In this document: in pieces, positions 11,316 to 22,695 of the stretch
How the letters are laid out: every line of letters begins with the position of its first letter
How positions within the stretch are numbered: the stretch's first letter is position 1
Assembly: GCA_900073065.1 (NCBI GenBank)
Contig: FJOG01000026.1
Coordinates: forward strand, 18,617-82,616
Direction: 5' to 3'
DNA from: Phialocephala subalpina
Taxonomy: Eukaryota > Ascomycota > Leotiomycetes > Helotiales > Mollisiaceae
DNA: 64,000 nt
The notes under the pieces: model-generated
Seen by the model: only the letters and a program-made list of their open reading frames with translations
Database searches by the model: none
What the model was told of the DNA's origin: nothing
Program-made: the position numbers and the translations under genes

Positions 11316-12924
11316 ATGTCGATGTTTAACCTTTTCCTGTTTCCGTCGCTCCCTCTGATCCTAACCATCTTGGCTGTAGTTTACTATATTCTCCCATATT
11401 TCACGACCTTCCGGTCATTGGCAAGCATTCATGGACCGTGGAGTGCCAAATTCTCCAACATTTGGCTTGGATTATCAACAAGAAATGGCAGAAAATTTGC
11501 TGCCGCGATTGGGCGCATAGGAAATATGGGAAGATTTTCCGTGTTGGGTACAATCATGTATCCATTGCAGACGAGAGGGCATTGCAGACAGTGTACGGGC
11601 ATGGAAATTCCTTCCTGAAAGAGTGCATCGTCCTAACTGCTCGGCCAGTTCTCGTAGACTGACAAATTGCAGTACGTTCTATGAAGCCTTCGTAGTAGGC
11701 ACAACAGGAATGTTCAACACCCGCGACAGAATCGACCACACCCGGAAACGAAAACTCATGGCCCACGCCTTCTCCCTAAAATCAGTCGGCAAATTCGAAC
11801 CATACATGAAATCCAGCCTCGAACGCTGGGTCGCCCAACTGGACCGTAAAACTGCATATCCCACTCAAAACGGACTCCACAAGTTTGATGCCATGCCATG
11901 GTTCAGCTTTCTAGCTTTTGATATCATCGGAGATCTTGCTTTTGGGTCACTTTTTGGCATGGTTAAGAAAGGGAGGGATGAGGTTGAGGCTCAACTTACG
12001 CATGGAGGGCCGGTGACTGTTACGCCTGCTGTTGAGGTCTTGAATCGAAGGGGAGAGGTCTCTTCAGCGCTGGGTTTGCGTCCTGCACTGAGGCCGATCG
12101 CGAAATACTTGCCTGATCCTTTCTTCACTAAAGGTGTTGAAGCAGTCGCAGACCTGAACGGTATTGCCGTCAGATCTGTAGTATCTCGGTTGGGGGAATA
12201 TGAAGGAGAGAAAGAAAAGAAGAGCTGGGACTCGGGACGAAAAGACATTCTGGAACGATTGATCCATGGCAAAGATGCGCATGGGAATAAAATGGACAGG
12301 AGAGAGATTACAGCAGAAGCTTTGACTCAACTCATTACGGGCTCGGATACGATTTCCAAAACTTCTTGCGCGGTCTTCTATTGGATTCTCCATGGAGAAA
12401 GAGCGTGGCCTGGGACGGTACTTCCGAAGCTTCGAGCTGAGCTTGATGCAGCAATCCTCCCAGGAGAAGATGTCGCTTCTTATGTCTCGATCAGGAAGCT
12501 GCCGTTCTTGAAATGTTGTATCGATGAGGGAATGAGACTTCATTCTACCTCAGCCATCAGTCTACCGCGCAGAGTAACCAGTGAAGGAGTCGAGTTCGAT
12601 GGGGTTCGTTTCCCGACCGGCACAGTGCTTTCGGTTCGCTCTTACACCATTCATTATCTCGAAGAGATCTGGGGCCCGGATGTGAACGAGTTCAAGCCAG
12701 ATCGTTGGCTTTCTTTGAATACCAGACAGAAGAGGGCATTGAATCCGTTCAGCTATGGACCTCGCGCTTGTGTTGGACAGAATGTTGCGATCATGGAGCT
12801 GCAGATTATCATTGGCACTGAATTCAGAAGATATGACTTTGAGTTGCACCAGCAGGTTTTGGAGTCGCATGAGGGATTCTCGAAATAACCAAAGGAGTGC
12901 TTTGTTGGTGTCAAGAGACGTTGA
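11316..12924 (+). pseudogene. Cytochrome P450 (CYP53-like benzoate 4-monooxygenase), apparently broken
   Basis: The encoded protein resembles fungal benzoate para-hydroxylases, microsomal P450s that start aromatic acid breakdown. Visible are an N-terminal membrane anchor, the FYEAF...GMFNTRDRIDHTRKRK block, the I-helix TGSDTIS, the K-helix EGMR, PDRW, and the haem loop FSYGPRACVGQN with its Cys ligand. An intron at 11623-11672 joins FLK to the TFYEAF block in frame. Two lesions are visible. Near 11505 the frame shifts as if one base were missing, between the GRKFAA and DWAHRKYGK segments. A TAA at 12886-12888 then interrupts the C-terminus 11 codons before the natural-looking TGA at 12922-12924, where the frame continues as PKECFVGVKRR. 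Sequencing error could explain one lesion but less easily both. Confidence 0.8.
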
Positions 12925-13391
12925 GTCTGGGTTTCATTTGTTATTTGTTGATGGGGCGGACTTCGTTCCGCTATCGTGAGTGAGGGGCTGGAGGTCAGTG
13001 TCCAAGCCTGACTCGTGGATTCTCAGAAAAAGCATTCTCAAATGATCAATCATTCTGTACACACCAAGTTCATAACTGGATCTGCGATATCGGCAAATAA
13101 TGCCATTTTTCTGCTATGAATGTTCGTCTCAACAGGAGCGCTCAAAACTCAAAATTGTTCCCAGGACTCGGCGGCACATTCCGCCCCGCTGCCACATTTC
13201 CGCGCTTCGGCTTCAGAAGGCTATGGGGAAGCCGGGGATAATCTCTTTGCCGGGAACAGACCTGGACTTCGACTCGAACATTGAGCTTCTTCAAACTATG
13301 CTCTCCATTTTCACGACTTGATGATCAATTGCTGAGGATTTCGATTCCATTGACGGCGTTCTGGTGGCCCATTTCCTTCACACAGTACACA
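12925..13391. other. Intergenic region
   Basis: This 467-nt stretch lies between the P450 and the CoA-transferase gene and is presumed to hold the latter's promoter. No other gene is seen. Confidence 0.5.
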
Positions 13392-15040
13392 ATGTCTTCG
13401 ACAGCCTTGTTCCGCACCGCCAGAGCTTATGCTCGGAATAGTACAAAGGTAAGAGGAGCTTCAAGCTTGCTGCACAATACTGACTATGAATAGCAAAACA
13501 TCCTCTTAGCTCGCACATTTGCTTCGACTGCCCGCCGCAATGAAATCAACAAAGTCCTCCCTTCTGCGGCCGAAGCGCTCAAGGATATGAAACCCAACAG
13601 CACAGTACTCTGTGGTGGATTTGGACTCTGCGGGGTTCCCGACACCCTCATTGACGAAGTCATCAACAAGCCAGACATCACCGGTATTACTGCCGTGTCG
13701 AACAATGCTGGGACAGACACTTCGGGGCTGGGGAAGCTATTAAAGACGAAACAGATCAAGAAGATGATTGCTAGCTACATCGGGGAGAACAAGACGTTCG
13801 AGAAGATGTACCTTACTGGCGAAGTCGAATTGGAGTTGACACCACAAGGCACATTGGCAGAGCGGTGTGCAAGTGGTGGAAAAGGCATACCTGCGTTCTA
13901 TACCCCTGCTGCGTTTGGAACCGTGGTCCAGACAGGAGAATTGCCTCTACAGAACAACCCCGACGGCACACCGAAAGTATACTCGTACCCGAAGGATGTC
14001 AAGGTTTTTGATGGAAAGCAGTACCTGCTAGAAGAGAGTATCAAAGGCGACTATGCATTCGTTAAGGCGTACAAGGCGGACAAGCTTGGAAACTGTCAAT
14101 TCAGATTGACAGCCAATAACTTCAATGGTGCTATGGGCAGGAATGCGAAAATGACTATTGTGGAAGCGGAGCATATTGTTGAGCCTGGAGAGATCTCTCC
14201 TGAAGCTGTCCATCTGCCGGGTATCTACGTCAAGCGGGTCATTCAGTCCACGACTCCGAAGAACATCGAGAAATACACATTCGCGAAGGATCCCAATGAC
14301 CCAGAAGCCAAGGCCGCTCTCGGAAGTGGAGATACCGCTGCGAAGAGAGAACGTATTGTGAGGAGAGCAGCGAAGGAATTTAAGAATGGAATGTATGCCA
14401 ACTTGGGAATCGGAATGCCTATGCTTGCTCCTGCGTTCGTCGGCCCTGATGTTGAGGTACAACTGCAATCCGAGAACGGTATTCTTGGTCTCGGTCCTTA
14501 CCCCGTAAAGGGCAAGGAAGACGCTGATCTCATCAATGCTGGCAAGGAGACTGTCACATTGAAGCCTGGGGCAGCTGTCTTTGGCAGTGAGGAGAGTTTC
14601 GGTATGATCAGAAGTGGTCGTGTCAACCTCACGATTTTGGGTGCCATGCAAGTGAGTGGAAACGGAGACTTGGCAAACTGGATGCTGCCAGGGAAGATAA
14701 AAGGCTTTGGTGGTGCGATGGACTTGGTATCAAATCCTGAGATGACAAAGGTTGTGGTTACGATGGAGCATACCGATAAGAAGGGCAACGCGAAGATTGT
14801 CAAGCAGTGTGCTTTCCCATTGACTGGCAAGGCTTGCGTGTCCATGATTATTACGGAACTGGTAAGTTACATTCTAAGAGTTGCTGGTTCGACAGCTAAC
14901 ATATGCAGGGTGTATTTGAGGTGGACTTCGCGACAGGATTGACGTTGACGGAGATTGCTGATGGCGTGACGGTGGATGAGATCAAGAGCAAGACAGAAGC
15001 ACCCTTCAAAGTCGCGGATGATTTGAAGCCAATGTTGTGA
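13392..15040 (+). CDS. Mitochondrial succinyl-CoA:3-ketoacid CoA transferase
   Basis: The enzyme (EC 2.8.3.5) moves CoA from succinyl-CoA to acetoacetate in ketone body use. Exons 13392-13448, 13494-14861 and 14909-15040 all join in phase 0 and encode 518 aa, typical for the family. An Arg/Ser/Thr-rich N-terminus ([16 protein letters not shown]) suits a mitochondrial presequence and spans intron 1. The alpha-type domain opens with [10 protein letters not shown]. The beta-type domain has [10 protein letters not shown] and the catalytic Glu in [10 protein letters not shown] (Glu346 in this model). Alpha and beta parts are fused in one chain, as in eukaryotic SCOT. The last exon supplies the conserved GVFEVDF strand and the ending DDLKPML. 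Intron boundaries are consensus-like (GTAAGA, GTAAGT; TAG, CAG). Confidence 0.95.
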
Positions 15041-15584
15041 TTGTACAAATCTTTTTCTAAAAGGGGGCATTTGGGAGTTAAATAGCATTGGAATTGGAAC
15101 GAACTTTTTGAATCATTCTGCATGGGAACTCCCACTAGTGACTTGATGATTATTGAACATCCTTCGGACATCGGCATGGTCGAAGTTCATTGGCCTTGAT
15201 TCGTGTTTGTGCCCCACAGGACACACTGGAGGGAATTGACCGGGAAAAGCCCCTAACCATTTACCTGAAATATCCCATGAGTATTTTCTCTCACAGTTTC
15301 GGTCAGCAGAAGGGACAATCAAAAGAGCTTGTTCTGACAACAAAAAGCAAGCGAGCCCCCTTGCAACCGGAAGCGAATCCCGCTAATATAGCTAGCTGAT
15401 AGCCGAGATCATCCAACCCTTCGACTTGATAACGACATCACCGCGTCCTACGTACACTTCACATCGTTTCAATCTCCTCCCTATATATCAAACTTCCTAA
15501 GTCTTACCAACATTGTTTCAAACTCTCTTTGCTCGCATACGTCCGCGTTCTCTCCATTTCAGCTGAAGCAATTCGCGATACCCA
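15041..15584. other. Intergenic region
   Basis: This 544-nt stretch lies between the CoA transferase and the 2EXR gene. A TATATATC stretch near 15482 lies about 100 nt before the next start. Nothing else is recognised. Confidence 0.5.
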
Positions 15585-16352
15585 ATGTCCGCCGCCAACA
15601 TGGACAATACATCAACGAACTCAACATCCATCAATGCACCGACATCCACACTCTCAATATTTAAACTCTTTCCTCTCCTCCCTACCGAACTCCGCCTCAA
15701 AATATACGATACGATCCTCTCTCTTCCCTCAACGAACAGCACGAACAATGAACCCCGCCGAATCCTCAAAATATCCTACTCTCCGTCTCTCTCCCACTAC
15801 ATATCTTCCACACCTCCACCCATCTTATTACACCTCTCCCATGAGTCCCGAGCCTACACTCAAACCCACTACACCCCCCTCCTCCTCGGCGCCAACGCCA
15901 AATCGCCAGCCTTCCCAACCAGCATACCCATTTCCTTCACGACCGACACACTATACCTCTCGTCCCTCCACCCCTTCCTCTTCACCCATCTCCACGACAT
16001 CCTATTCCACTTCAGTACCTCTCCTTCTCGACATCTGATACAAGGTCTAGCAGTAGATCTACGATGTTGGTCTGAGCTATGTGAGAATGGCTTTCTGGGC
16101 GTGTTGGCGAGAATGAGGGGATTAAAGGAGGTGTTGCTTGTGGTTGAGTTTGGGAGGGTGGGGAATTTTAGGGGTGAGCTGGGGTTTTTAGAGGTTCCGG
16201 CATGGCGGGGGGATTTGTTTTGGTTGGCAGAGAGGGCGGAGGAGAAGCTTGGGGAGGAGAGGGGGAGGGTGAGGGCTGGTAGGAGTAAGGACGAGGTAGA
16301 GAAGGTGGGAATTAGATGTGTGCTGTTGACGAGGGGTGGCGAGCAGGTTTAG
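15585..16352 (+). CDS. 2EXR domain-containing protein
   Basis: This single-exon gene encodes 255 aa. After a Ser/Thr/Asn-rich leader comes the 2EXR signature, FKLFPLLPTELRLKIYDTIL (residues about 26-45). A later block (ILLHLSHESRAYTQTHYTPL) matches the second conserved part, in which old residents of the family read as 'vcrESR'. The fold and function of 2EXR proteins are unknown; they are abundant in Pezizomycotina, especially Leotiomycetes. The C-terminal third is Arg/Glu/Gly-rich. A diverged piece of the same 3' end lies 1.7 kb downstream (17928-18030). The second ATG, six codons in, is an alternative start. Confidence 0.8.
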   Translation: MSAANMDNTSTNSTSINAPTSTLSIFKLFPLLPTELRLKIYDTILSLPSTNSTNNEPRRILKISYSPSLSHYISSTPPPILLHLSHESRAYTQTHYTPLLLGANAKSPAFPTSIPISFTTDTLYLSSLHPFLFTHLHDILFHFSTSPSRHLIQGLAVDLRCWSELCENGFLGVLARMRGLKEVLLVVEFGRVGNFRGELGFLEVPAWRGDLFWLAERAEEKLGEERGRVRAGRSKDEVEKVGIRCVLLTRGGEQV

Positions 16353-17408
16353 GTCTGGAAGGAGTGCGTGGTACATTGAGATTGATAAAATCGAGGTGAT
16401 AAGGACCAATGCAACGTCGGATGTTGGGTGAAGTCATTAAGTGCTTTCGCGAAGGCATCTGGAGGGTGATTAATGAAAGTCGTCGTATGGATCAGTCTTT
16501 GTCAGCTAATCTGGACCAGATGTACCGAATTAAACCGAGAAATGGAGAGCCTTCCAACGACGATGGCATCTCACGTGTCTTCTTCAGTCTCGACGATAGC
16601 ATTGATATGCGCTTGTATTACGGATCTAGCAGGAATGCAACGCCAACGATCTGAATTCACCACATAGTCGTTACTCCGATGTCGCCTCTGCTGGACTGAG
16701 AGAATTGTGGCACGCATACCCTTCGAACAGGGGGAAGAGAGGCTCGGGATGTCGGGGGAAAGCGGCGCACCGAAAGCTGGCAGCTCGAGGTAGATTGTCC
16801 AGAATAAGAGGGACTTTCGAAGCAACCTTATTTGCCATTTCTCTAGGTCTCCGAACATGACGTGTTGAGATCAGCGCAGAGTTGAACTCTTCTCAAATTG
16901 TTCGAGTCAATGTCCTTCATTTCATTTCATATCACATTAGAGTGTCGCTTTCTTTGGACATCGGGAGAGAGGTCAGCAAAGTGTCTGATTTTCTAATCGT
17001 TGTTTATTGCTTTCAGCGCGAATCTCTGATCCAATGAGACGGTTTCCGACGGAAGAAGTACTTTTAGCCAGTCCCGTTTGGCTCGCGTCGCTTCCTATGC
17101 TTCACCAAAGCTACCCCACGTCCATTTTCAGACAGTACTCTCTTAGCAATGACTTATAAATGCGTATGCAATTAAATTTCAAGCACAGTCAGACCCTGTT
17201 CAAAAATGGCGATGACAGAACGGCAAGCAATATATTGTTACCAAACAATGGCATGCACTGCAGCTACAGGAGGGCTCCTGCAAGAAAGGATTTCAGGCCA
17301 GCACTAATCGTGGCCTTCAAAAGAGCAGAACTCGCCTTCAACAGATCTATCAGCAAGCCTTCACGTCTACGACCAGCCTTTAAGTTCCATCAACACTCCT
17401 TGTTTATC
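16353..17408. other. Intergenic region
   Basis: This stretch of about 1.06 kb holds small open frames on both strands but no recognisable gene. The open frame of the following SnoaL-like gene extends upstream to 17160, but that extension looks unlike the family and may be leader. Confidence 0.4.
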
Positions 17409-17954
17409 ATGTACAAGCATACGAAAAGCCGCCTCGCCCTTGCCCTCACTACAAGGGCTTCAACCGTCGATGCATTCCTCAACCTCCACGACCCAGTCCT
17501 CGGAATCGCACAACAACGACCCTACTGCCCCGCTCGACCCGCCTCTCCCGAATTCCAGCGCGCCGCCCTCTGCTCATTTATCAGCGAGATATTCTTCGAG
17601 CAAAACGGCATCACCACCGCTTTCGAGAACTTCATAAGCCCTGACTACATCCAGCACAGCCTATTCATCCTTAGTGGGCGCAACAACACTCTTTCCCTCC
17701 TTGAGAGCCTCGGAGGTGGTACCTATACCGGAGTTATCATTGCCATTCTTCATGTCATGTTTGATAGTCCGTTCGGAATGATGCATTATAAGTTCCAGGT
17801 GCCTGGTCAGCAGCCCCAGGCGTTTATGCATCTTTGGAGATTTAATGGGACTTGCATTGAGGAGCACCGGGATGTGATTCAGTCTCTGCCGGCGAATGCG
17901 ACGAGCCCAATTGCTCTCTTCCAAAGAAGTGGAGAGTTTGTTTTGGCTGGCTGA
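17409..17954 (+). CDS. SnoaL-like (NTF2-fold) protein with an altered C-terminus
   Basis: Residues 45-170 resemble small fungal SnoaL/NTF2-like proteins: FISEIFFEQNGITTAFENFI, then DYIQHSLFILSGR, a Phe-rich beta strand, and FRFNGTCIEEHRDVIQ-like text (here WRFNGTCIEEHRDVIQ). Family members usually end near NATSPIALF. This frame reads through that point for nine more residues and stops within DNA that matches the end of the 2EXR gene. The natural stop was therefore probably lost when the two sequences joined. The N-terminus is uncertain: the ATG at 17409 gives 181 aa with a weakly hydrophobic leader, while an in-frame ATG at 17160 would give 264 aa. Catalytic activity cannot be inferred. Secretion is possible for the family but no good signal peptide is seen here. 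Confidence 0.55.
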   Translation: MYKHTKSRLALALTTRASTVDAFLNLHDPVLGIAQQRPYCPARPASPEFQRAALCSFISEIFFEQNGITTAFENFISPDYIQHSLFILSGRNNTLSLLESLGGGTYTGVIIAILHVMFDSPFGMMHYKFQVPGQQPQAFMHLWRFNGTCIEEHRDVIQSLPANATSPIALFQRSGEFVLAG

Positions 17955-18030
17955 GAGGACGGAAGAGAAGCATGAGGGGGGAACGGGAGAGCAAAGGCGG
18001 GTTGATAAAGTTGGCTCATGGCTGCAACTA
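17928..18030 (+). pseudogene. Diverged 3' fragment of a 2EXR gene
   Basis: About 100 nt resemble positions 16203-16310 of the intact 2EXR gene. Translated in frame +1 it reads LFWLAERTEEKHEGG, against LFWLAERAEEKLGEE in the intact gene, followed by a RVDKVGSWL / EVEKVGIRC similarity. No other part of the 2EXR gene is seen beside it. It overlaps the last codons of the SnoaL-like frame in a different phase. Confidence 0.6.
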
Positions 18031-18953
18031 TCATCCTGGCCTCGACAGGAGATTTTAAAGCGTTTCTCGATAGTCGAAGCTCATGCCGTTGATAATTTTT
18101 CTTCAGCAGCCGCGCGCACGTGCAGTCCATACGTGGAGATTTTGCCAAGCACGCACGCGCTTCTATTGGGAATGGCAACCAAGGTTCCCGAGACTCACCT
18201 CCCGCATTGCCAAAATCTTGGCGCAGCACAGATTCTGGAACATTTGCTTCTTCTTTGACAATCCTCGAGGCTTGCGTCACTCAATAGCAGACAACACACC
18301 AGGCACGCGAGACACTGTTTCTCTCTGCATCTCTCAATGTTTTGGCGTACAGTCGCAGCCTTCGACATAGCTATGGTACCCAGTCCAGTGTCCAACAAAT
18401 GCCTCTTTCTCGCTCCTGGGCAACACTTGTCCATCTCTCTTGCTTTATATGCCTGGCTATGCTCGTCCAAGCATTCTCAGGCTGTCTTGTTCTAAAGTGG
18501 TTCAAGGAGCCCGTCCGCAACTTGCACTATCATGTCAAGAACTTCATGTTTATCTTATCTTATTTCTATGGCGTTATACGTGGATGGTGTATTTGGGAAG
18601 CACGTGGGCTGTTGTGTGTTCTTCCTTGACTTCAGCTCATTTGCTAGGCGGCCCTAGATGCAGCCAATTCGACCTCCAAAATTGGAGCTAGCCGAATTGG
18701 AAGCCGCCCCGAGGATGATTCCTTCAAATCCGATATCACGCAGCCAAACTCGTCTAGCGCGCGGCTTGAGTATCTAATCTAGATGACAGTAGCTTCTTTA
18801 GATCTTCATAGCTGTGTAGCGAGGCATGCACTCGTACCATGAAGCACAATTGGAGTGACTGAGAAGTCATTTTACATCAATCCAATGTATAAAGACGCGT
18901 GCTTGGCACCTTACCTTCGTCCAGTAGAGATTTGACAGTTACTATCGCCTGCC
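18031..18953. other. Intergenic region
   Basis: This 923-nt stretch holds small open frames on both strands but no recognisable product. A TATAAAG box lies at 18888-18894, about 60 nt before the start of the phosphatase remnant, so that dead gene keeps a promoter-like element. Confidence 0.45.
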
Positions 18954-20460
18954 ATGCGCTCCTTCACCCAACTGCTCGCCGTTGCTACGACTATCACCGG
19001 CGCTTTGGCTCAATTTAACGACGGCTATGAGACTGTTGATACGGCGACAGGTCCGTTGCAGATCCGTCTTGCAGGCCCAATGGCCATGATGGGTAAGTAT
19101 CATACCCCAAGCAGATGACATGCATAGCAATGCTAACAAGCAATCAAATCTTATAGTAGAACACATTTTCGCAACTTAGCAATCCCACCGTCTCCTACGG
19201 CATTAGCCCAAACGCTCTCACCCAGGCCGCTTCCTCCTCCGTTTCTGTCACTAACCCGGCTTCCTTAGCCTACAATAACCACATGAACATCACTAGCCTG
19301 TTATCGTACACGACTTACTACTACCTTCCTTAGTACAGCAATGCTACCACCCCCTACACCTTCACTACAGCGCGTGCAGCTGGTGACCTAACCCCCTACA
19401 CCGTGGGTGTCGTTGTTGACATGGGAACCTTTGGTGCTCTCGGTTTGAGTAATGTGGTGAGCACTGGGGCAGGAAATCCGTTAGCGGTCAACGAGCAAAC
19501 CACCATTGCCGCACTTACGGAGATGATCGACAATTACGAGTTCATGGTCCACGCTAGAGACATCGCATATGCCGACTACTGGCTCAAAGAGGAGATCCAA
19601 AACTATCTTCCGACGACAACAACCGCCCGGGGTTCAGTCGTCTACGAGAGCATCCTGAACGCCTTCTACGATGAGACGGAAGGAATCACAGCTCAGAAGG
19701 CATACATGGTCGCTCCGGCTAATCACGAAGCCAATGCGACAACGGTGGGACGACCAACAAGACGTCGGGCCAGAAGTACACCCAGTCGATCTGCCTGGAC
19801 GGCCAGACAAACTTCACCGGCTATATCAATTGTTGGCGCATGCCCAGCGGTCCCTCGAACGGGCTTGGCAATTTCTGGTGCTCGTACGACTATGGAATGA
19901 CGCATTTTATTCGCATCGATGCTGAGACCGACCTTGGAAATGGTCTAGTCGGTCCAGACGAAGGCAGCCCTGAGTTCGGCGGGCCTTTTGGTAGCTACAA
20001 TCAGCAGATCACCTGGCTCACCAATGACCTGGCATCCGTCAACCGTACCTTGACCCCTTGGATTGTCGTTTTCAGCCACAGGGGCTGGTACTTCGTCTGC
20101 TTCGGGCTCGGTCTGTGCTCCTTGTCAGACGGCTTTTGAGAAATCTCTTCCATACCTACGGCGTGGATTTGTACATCAGCGGGCATGCTCATGTCTATGA
20201 GAGAATTGCTCCTATCTACAACGGGGTCGTCGATCCGAGTGGCCTCAACAACCCCCGCGCGACGCTGTACATTACCAGCGGCGCAGCAGGTCATTACGAT
20301 GGCCTTGATACTTTTATTAAAATCCAACCGCACAGCGTCTATCATGGAGCCTCGGACTATGCTTGAACCACCATATCTTTCGCGAACAGTACGCATATGA
20401 CCATTTCGACGCTGTGGTCTGCGACAACACTGTCTTTGACAATGCAGACCTTTTCAAAAA
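18954..20460 (+). pseudogene. Secreted purple acid phosphatase, decayed
   Basis: This is the remnant of a metallophosphatase that would release phosphate outside the cell. A good signal peptide (MRSFTQLLAVATTITGALA) is followed by PLQIRLAGPM and an intron. All five metal-binding segments can be found, though in different frames: VVDMGTFG, RDIAYADYW (Gly to Arg before the Asp), APANHEAN (family GPGNHEAN), VVFSHRGWY, and SGHAHVYER. Visible damage includes the missing VVSW-type strand after intron 1, a TAG at 19331-19333, a one-base loss near 19736, two frame changes between 20090 and 20150, and another near 20365-20410. A Ser-rich segment follows. Base composition does not stand out by eye. Confidence 0.85.
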
Positions 20461-22251
20461 TCATGCTTTTTCCTTAACGACGACGTCAAGTAGCTCCCCC
20501 TCTAGCAGCTCCACGTCCTTGGCAAGTGCATCTACGAGCATAAATGCCACTCTAACAACAGACACTGCTATTATGACAAGTACTGCTGTTTTCCTTACTT
20601 ACACGAACTTTAATGGTCAAGGCTATTTATTTGTCGTTATCAGTGGCATGGTCTAGGGTGATATCGGGAGCGCAGGGATATGATATAACGCACCTGGCCA
20701 GAATGTAGCCACCTACACTACCGTGTCAGTATACCCCAACGACACCGCCTTCCTTCTGCGGCACGACAGCGTTTACTGCAACATCGGCGGCGATTCTTCC
20801 TTCGGGTGCGCGCTCACCGCATCCAGTAGCGCAACTCTCTTTGGCCAGGCCGTAGACGACAACTTGACCTACAATGGATCACCGGCATTCTATGCCTCGT
20901 CTATGGCCAGTTCTGGTGCTCGACCAATTATATACGCAACACTTTTACTGTATCGATGAACATTGTCTGGGGAGGTACTCGCGTCGCTACTAGTGCCCCG
21001 TTGGCTACCAGCACGTCCGTATCCAGTTCAAGTTCCAGCAGTTCTTGGTTGTCAAGTTCCTACAACTTCAGGCCCGCCAAGCTCGTCATCTACTGCTACA
21101 TCGAGGTTGAGCAGCTCGTCTTCAATCACGACAGATGCTGGTTCATCAACATCATCTACCACAGTACCCAGCACGGGTGGATCTCTCTTTTCTACGAGTA
21201 GTTTGACATCTTCCAGCATCGTTTTGGCAACATCGTCCACAACAGGTTCAGCTACCTTCTCGGCCTGCAATGTCTCTGCCCCCATTACCGTGACCCAAAT
21301 TACGACACAAATTTCTACCTACACCGTCTCTACCAGCCATCCTGTCGACACTACAGAAATTGATTCGGTCATGATGTAAGGAGTTTCGATTCGCCGTTAT
21401 TCTAGCGTCATCCTAATACCAGCCACAGAACTCAACCCACTACGGTAATCTCGGACGCTCCAACAACTATAACATCAGCCATCACAATGTAAGCAGCGTT
21501 AATTAGTCTTGCAAGTTCTTTCTGACCTTATTATAGCACCCAAACTATTACAGCAATACAGGATGACTTCGCCACGGTTGTCCAAATCCCTACCGAGACC
21601 GATGCACTTACTGTGTATGCCATACCCCGCCCCTGCGTGAACCAAAAATGACATTCGCGAGTTTTAAATTGACTTCTTTAGAACCCAAACCACTACCCTG
21701 CCAGCCTCGACTGTGACTTCCATCCAGCCAGCCCCAACGATCACCATTTCCCTGTCAGCTTCAACTGTCACCTCATTCCACCCGCGTCCACGATTTCTCT
21801 GACGATGTAAGTATAATTAGCTGGACTCCGTTTCAGGTGCGATTTTAATCTTGTTTCTAGCATACAAACTGCCAATTTACCAGTTGTAACCTCATACATC
21901 ACATTGCCGGGATTAATATCTACCGGAATCAGCACATCGTATATCACCCTGCCAGCGATCACGCTTACGTCATTCTCCTCCGTTTGCCCCGCTTCCGTTT
22001 ATCAGACCACCTCAGTTATCACTGTGATGGTATCAGATATCTTGACTCAGACTCAGGATGCGTTTACAACTCTCACATCCTTTCAAACAAAGACGGCTCA
22101 TGCTGTTACTCATGCGACTATTCTATCGACGGTTACAAACATTCAAGTCACTCATACAATAGCTGTATCAACGTCTACCAAATTCAAGACTGACGTTGTC
22201 GTAAGTACCGTTACCTCGACCTCAACGAAAGTCAAGATACAAACTGCGTAA
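20461..22251 (+). pseudogene. Ser/Thr-rich extracellular protein with repeated phase-2 exons, decayed
   Basis: This may be the C-terminal continuation of the phosphatase remnant or a separate gene. It starts with a poly-Ser/Thr stretch, then a segment (VYCNIGGDSSFGC) with Cys spacing weakly suggestive of a PAN/Apple-like module. It ends in TVTxIPAxTVT-type repeats (TLPASTVTS, SYITLPAITLTS). From 21375 on, introns follow each other at 21377-21425, 21490-21537, 21616-21680 and 21806-21860 (approximate). All split the same Ile/Val codon and are followed by TQT or IQT. Two inner exons measure 60 and 78 nt; the third measures 125 nt, one short of a multiple of three, which brings in a stop. A stop at 20654-20656 and frame breaks near 20700-20960 are also present. 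Confidence 0.6.
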
Positions 22252-22695
22252 TTGTAGAAGAGGATTTCAGTGGATAGCTTTGGACCAAAACCCGCGTCTG
22301 TTTTGATAGGCCATGTAACTATAACACGCTGTATTCATCGAAAGGGAGCGAGGTGGTATTTCACACCCTATAATCAACTCGAATCACCCGCAAATTTACT
22401 GAGGACGGATGGGGATTTCAGTTTGCGTGCTACGAAGCTCCCTTCTCGTTTATGATAGCATGCTAGCCTTCATTCTGACATCCGACGGCGCGTGTACAAA
22501 GTTCCACGAGCATTCTTGTATCTTCTTCAACCTTTTCCTAGAACCAGGTCAAAATTCGCTGAGAATGTACTAGGACGCTACAGCACTTACCTGCAGCTTC
22601 ACTCTCTTGTCGGGTCTCCATCCATCTTCTATCCGGTTATTGTACGTTGCTGGATACACCTGATTTGACAACTACAAGTCAATGAAAAAAGGGGG
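22252..22695. other. Spacer between convergent remnants
   Basis: On the minus strand, two stretches (about 22680-22591 and 22550-22467) look coding. They are bounded by plausible splice sites (TTGTAG, GTAAGTGC, GGTTCTAG) and could be extra 3' exons of the UstYa-like remnant. I could not link them firmly. Confidence 0.3.

Noticed and set aside
14028..14651. 207-codon open frame on the minus strand inside the CoA-transferase gene
   Set aside because: It lies fully antisense to a well-conserved exon, and its product shows no family features.
15529..16038. 169-codon open frame overlapping the 2EXR gene in another frame
   Set aside because: It is Pro/Ser/Thr-rich and without motifs, while the overlapping frame has the 2EXR signature.
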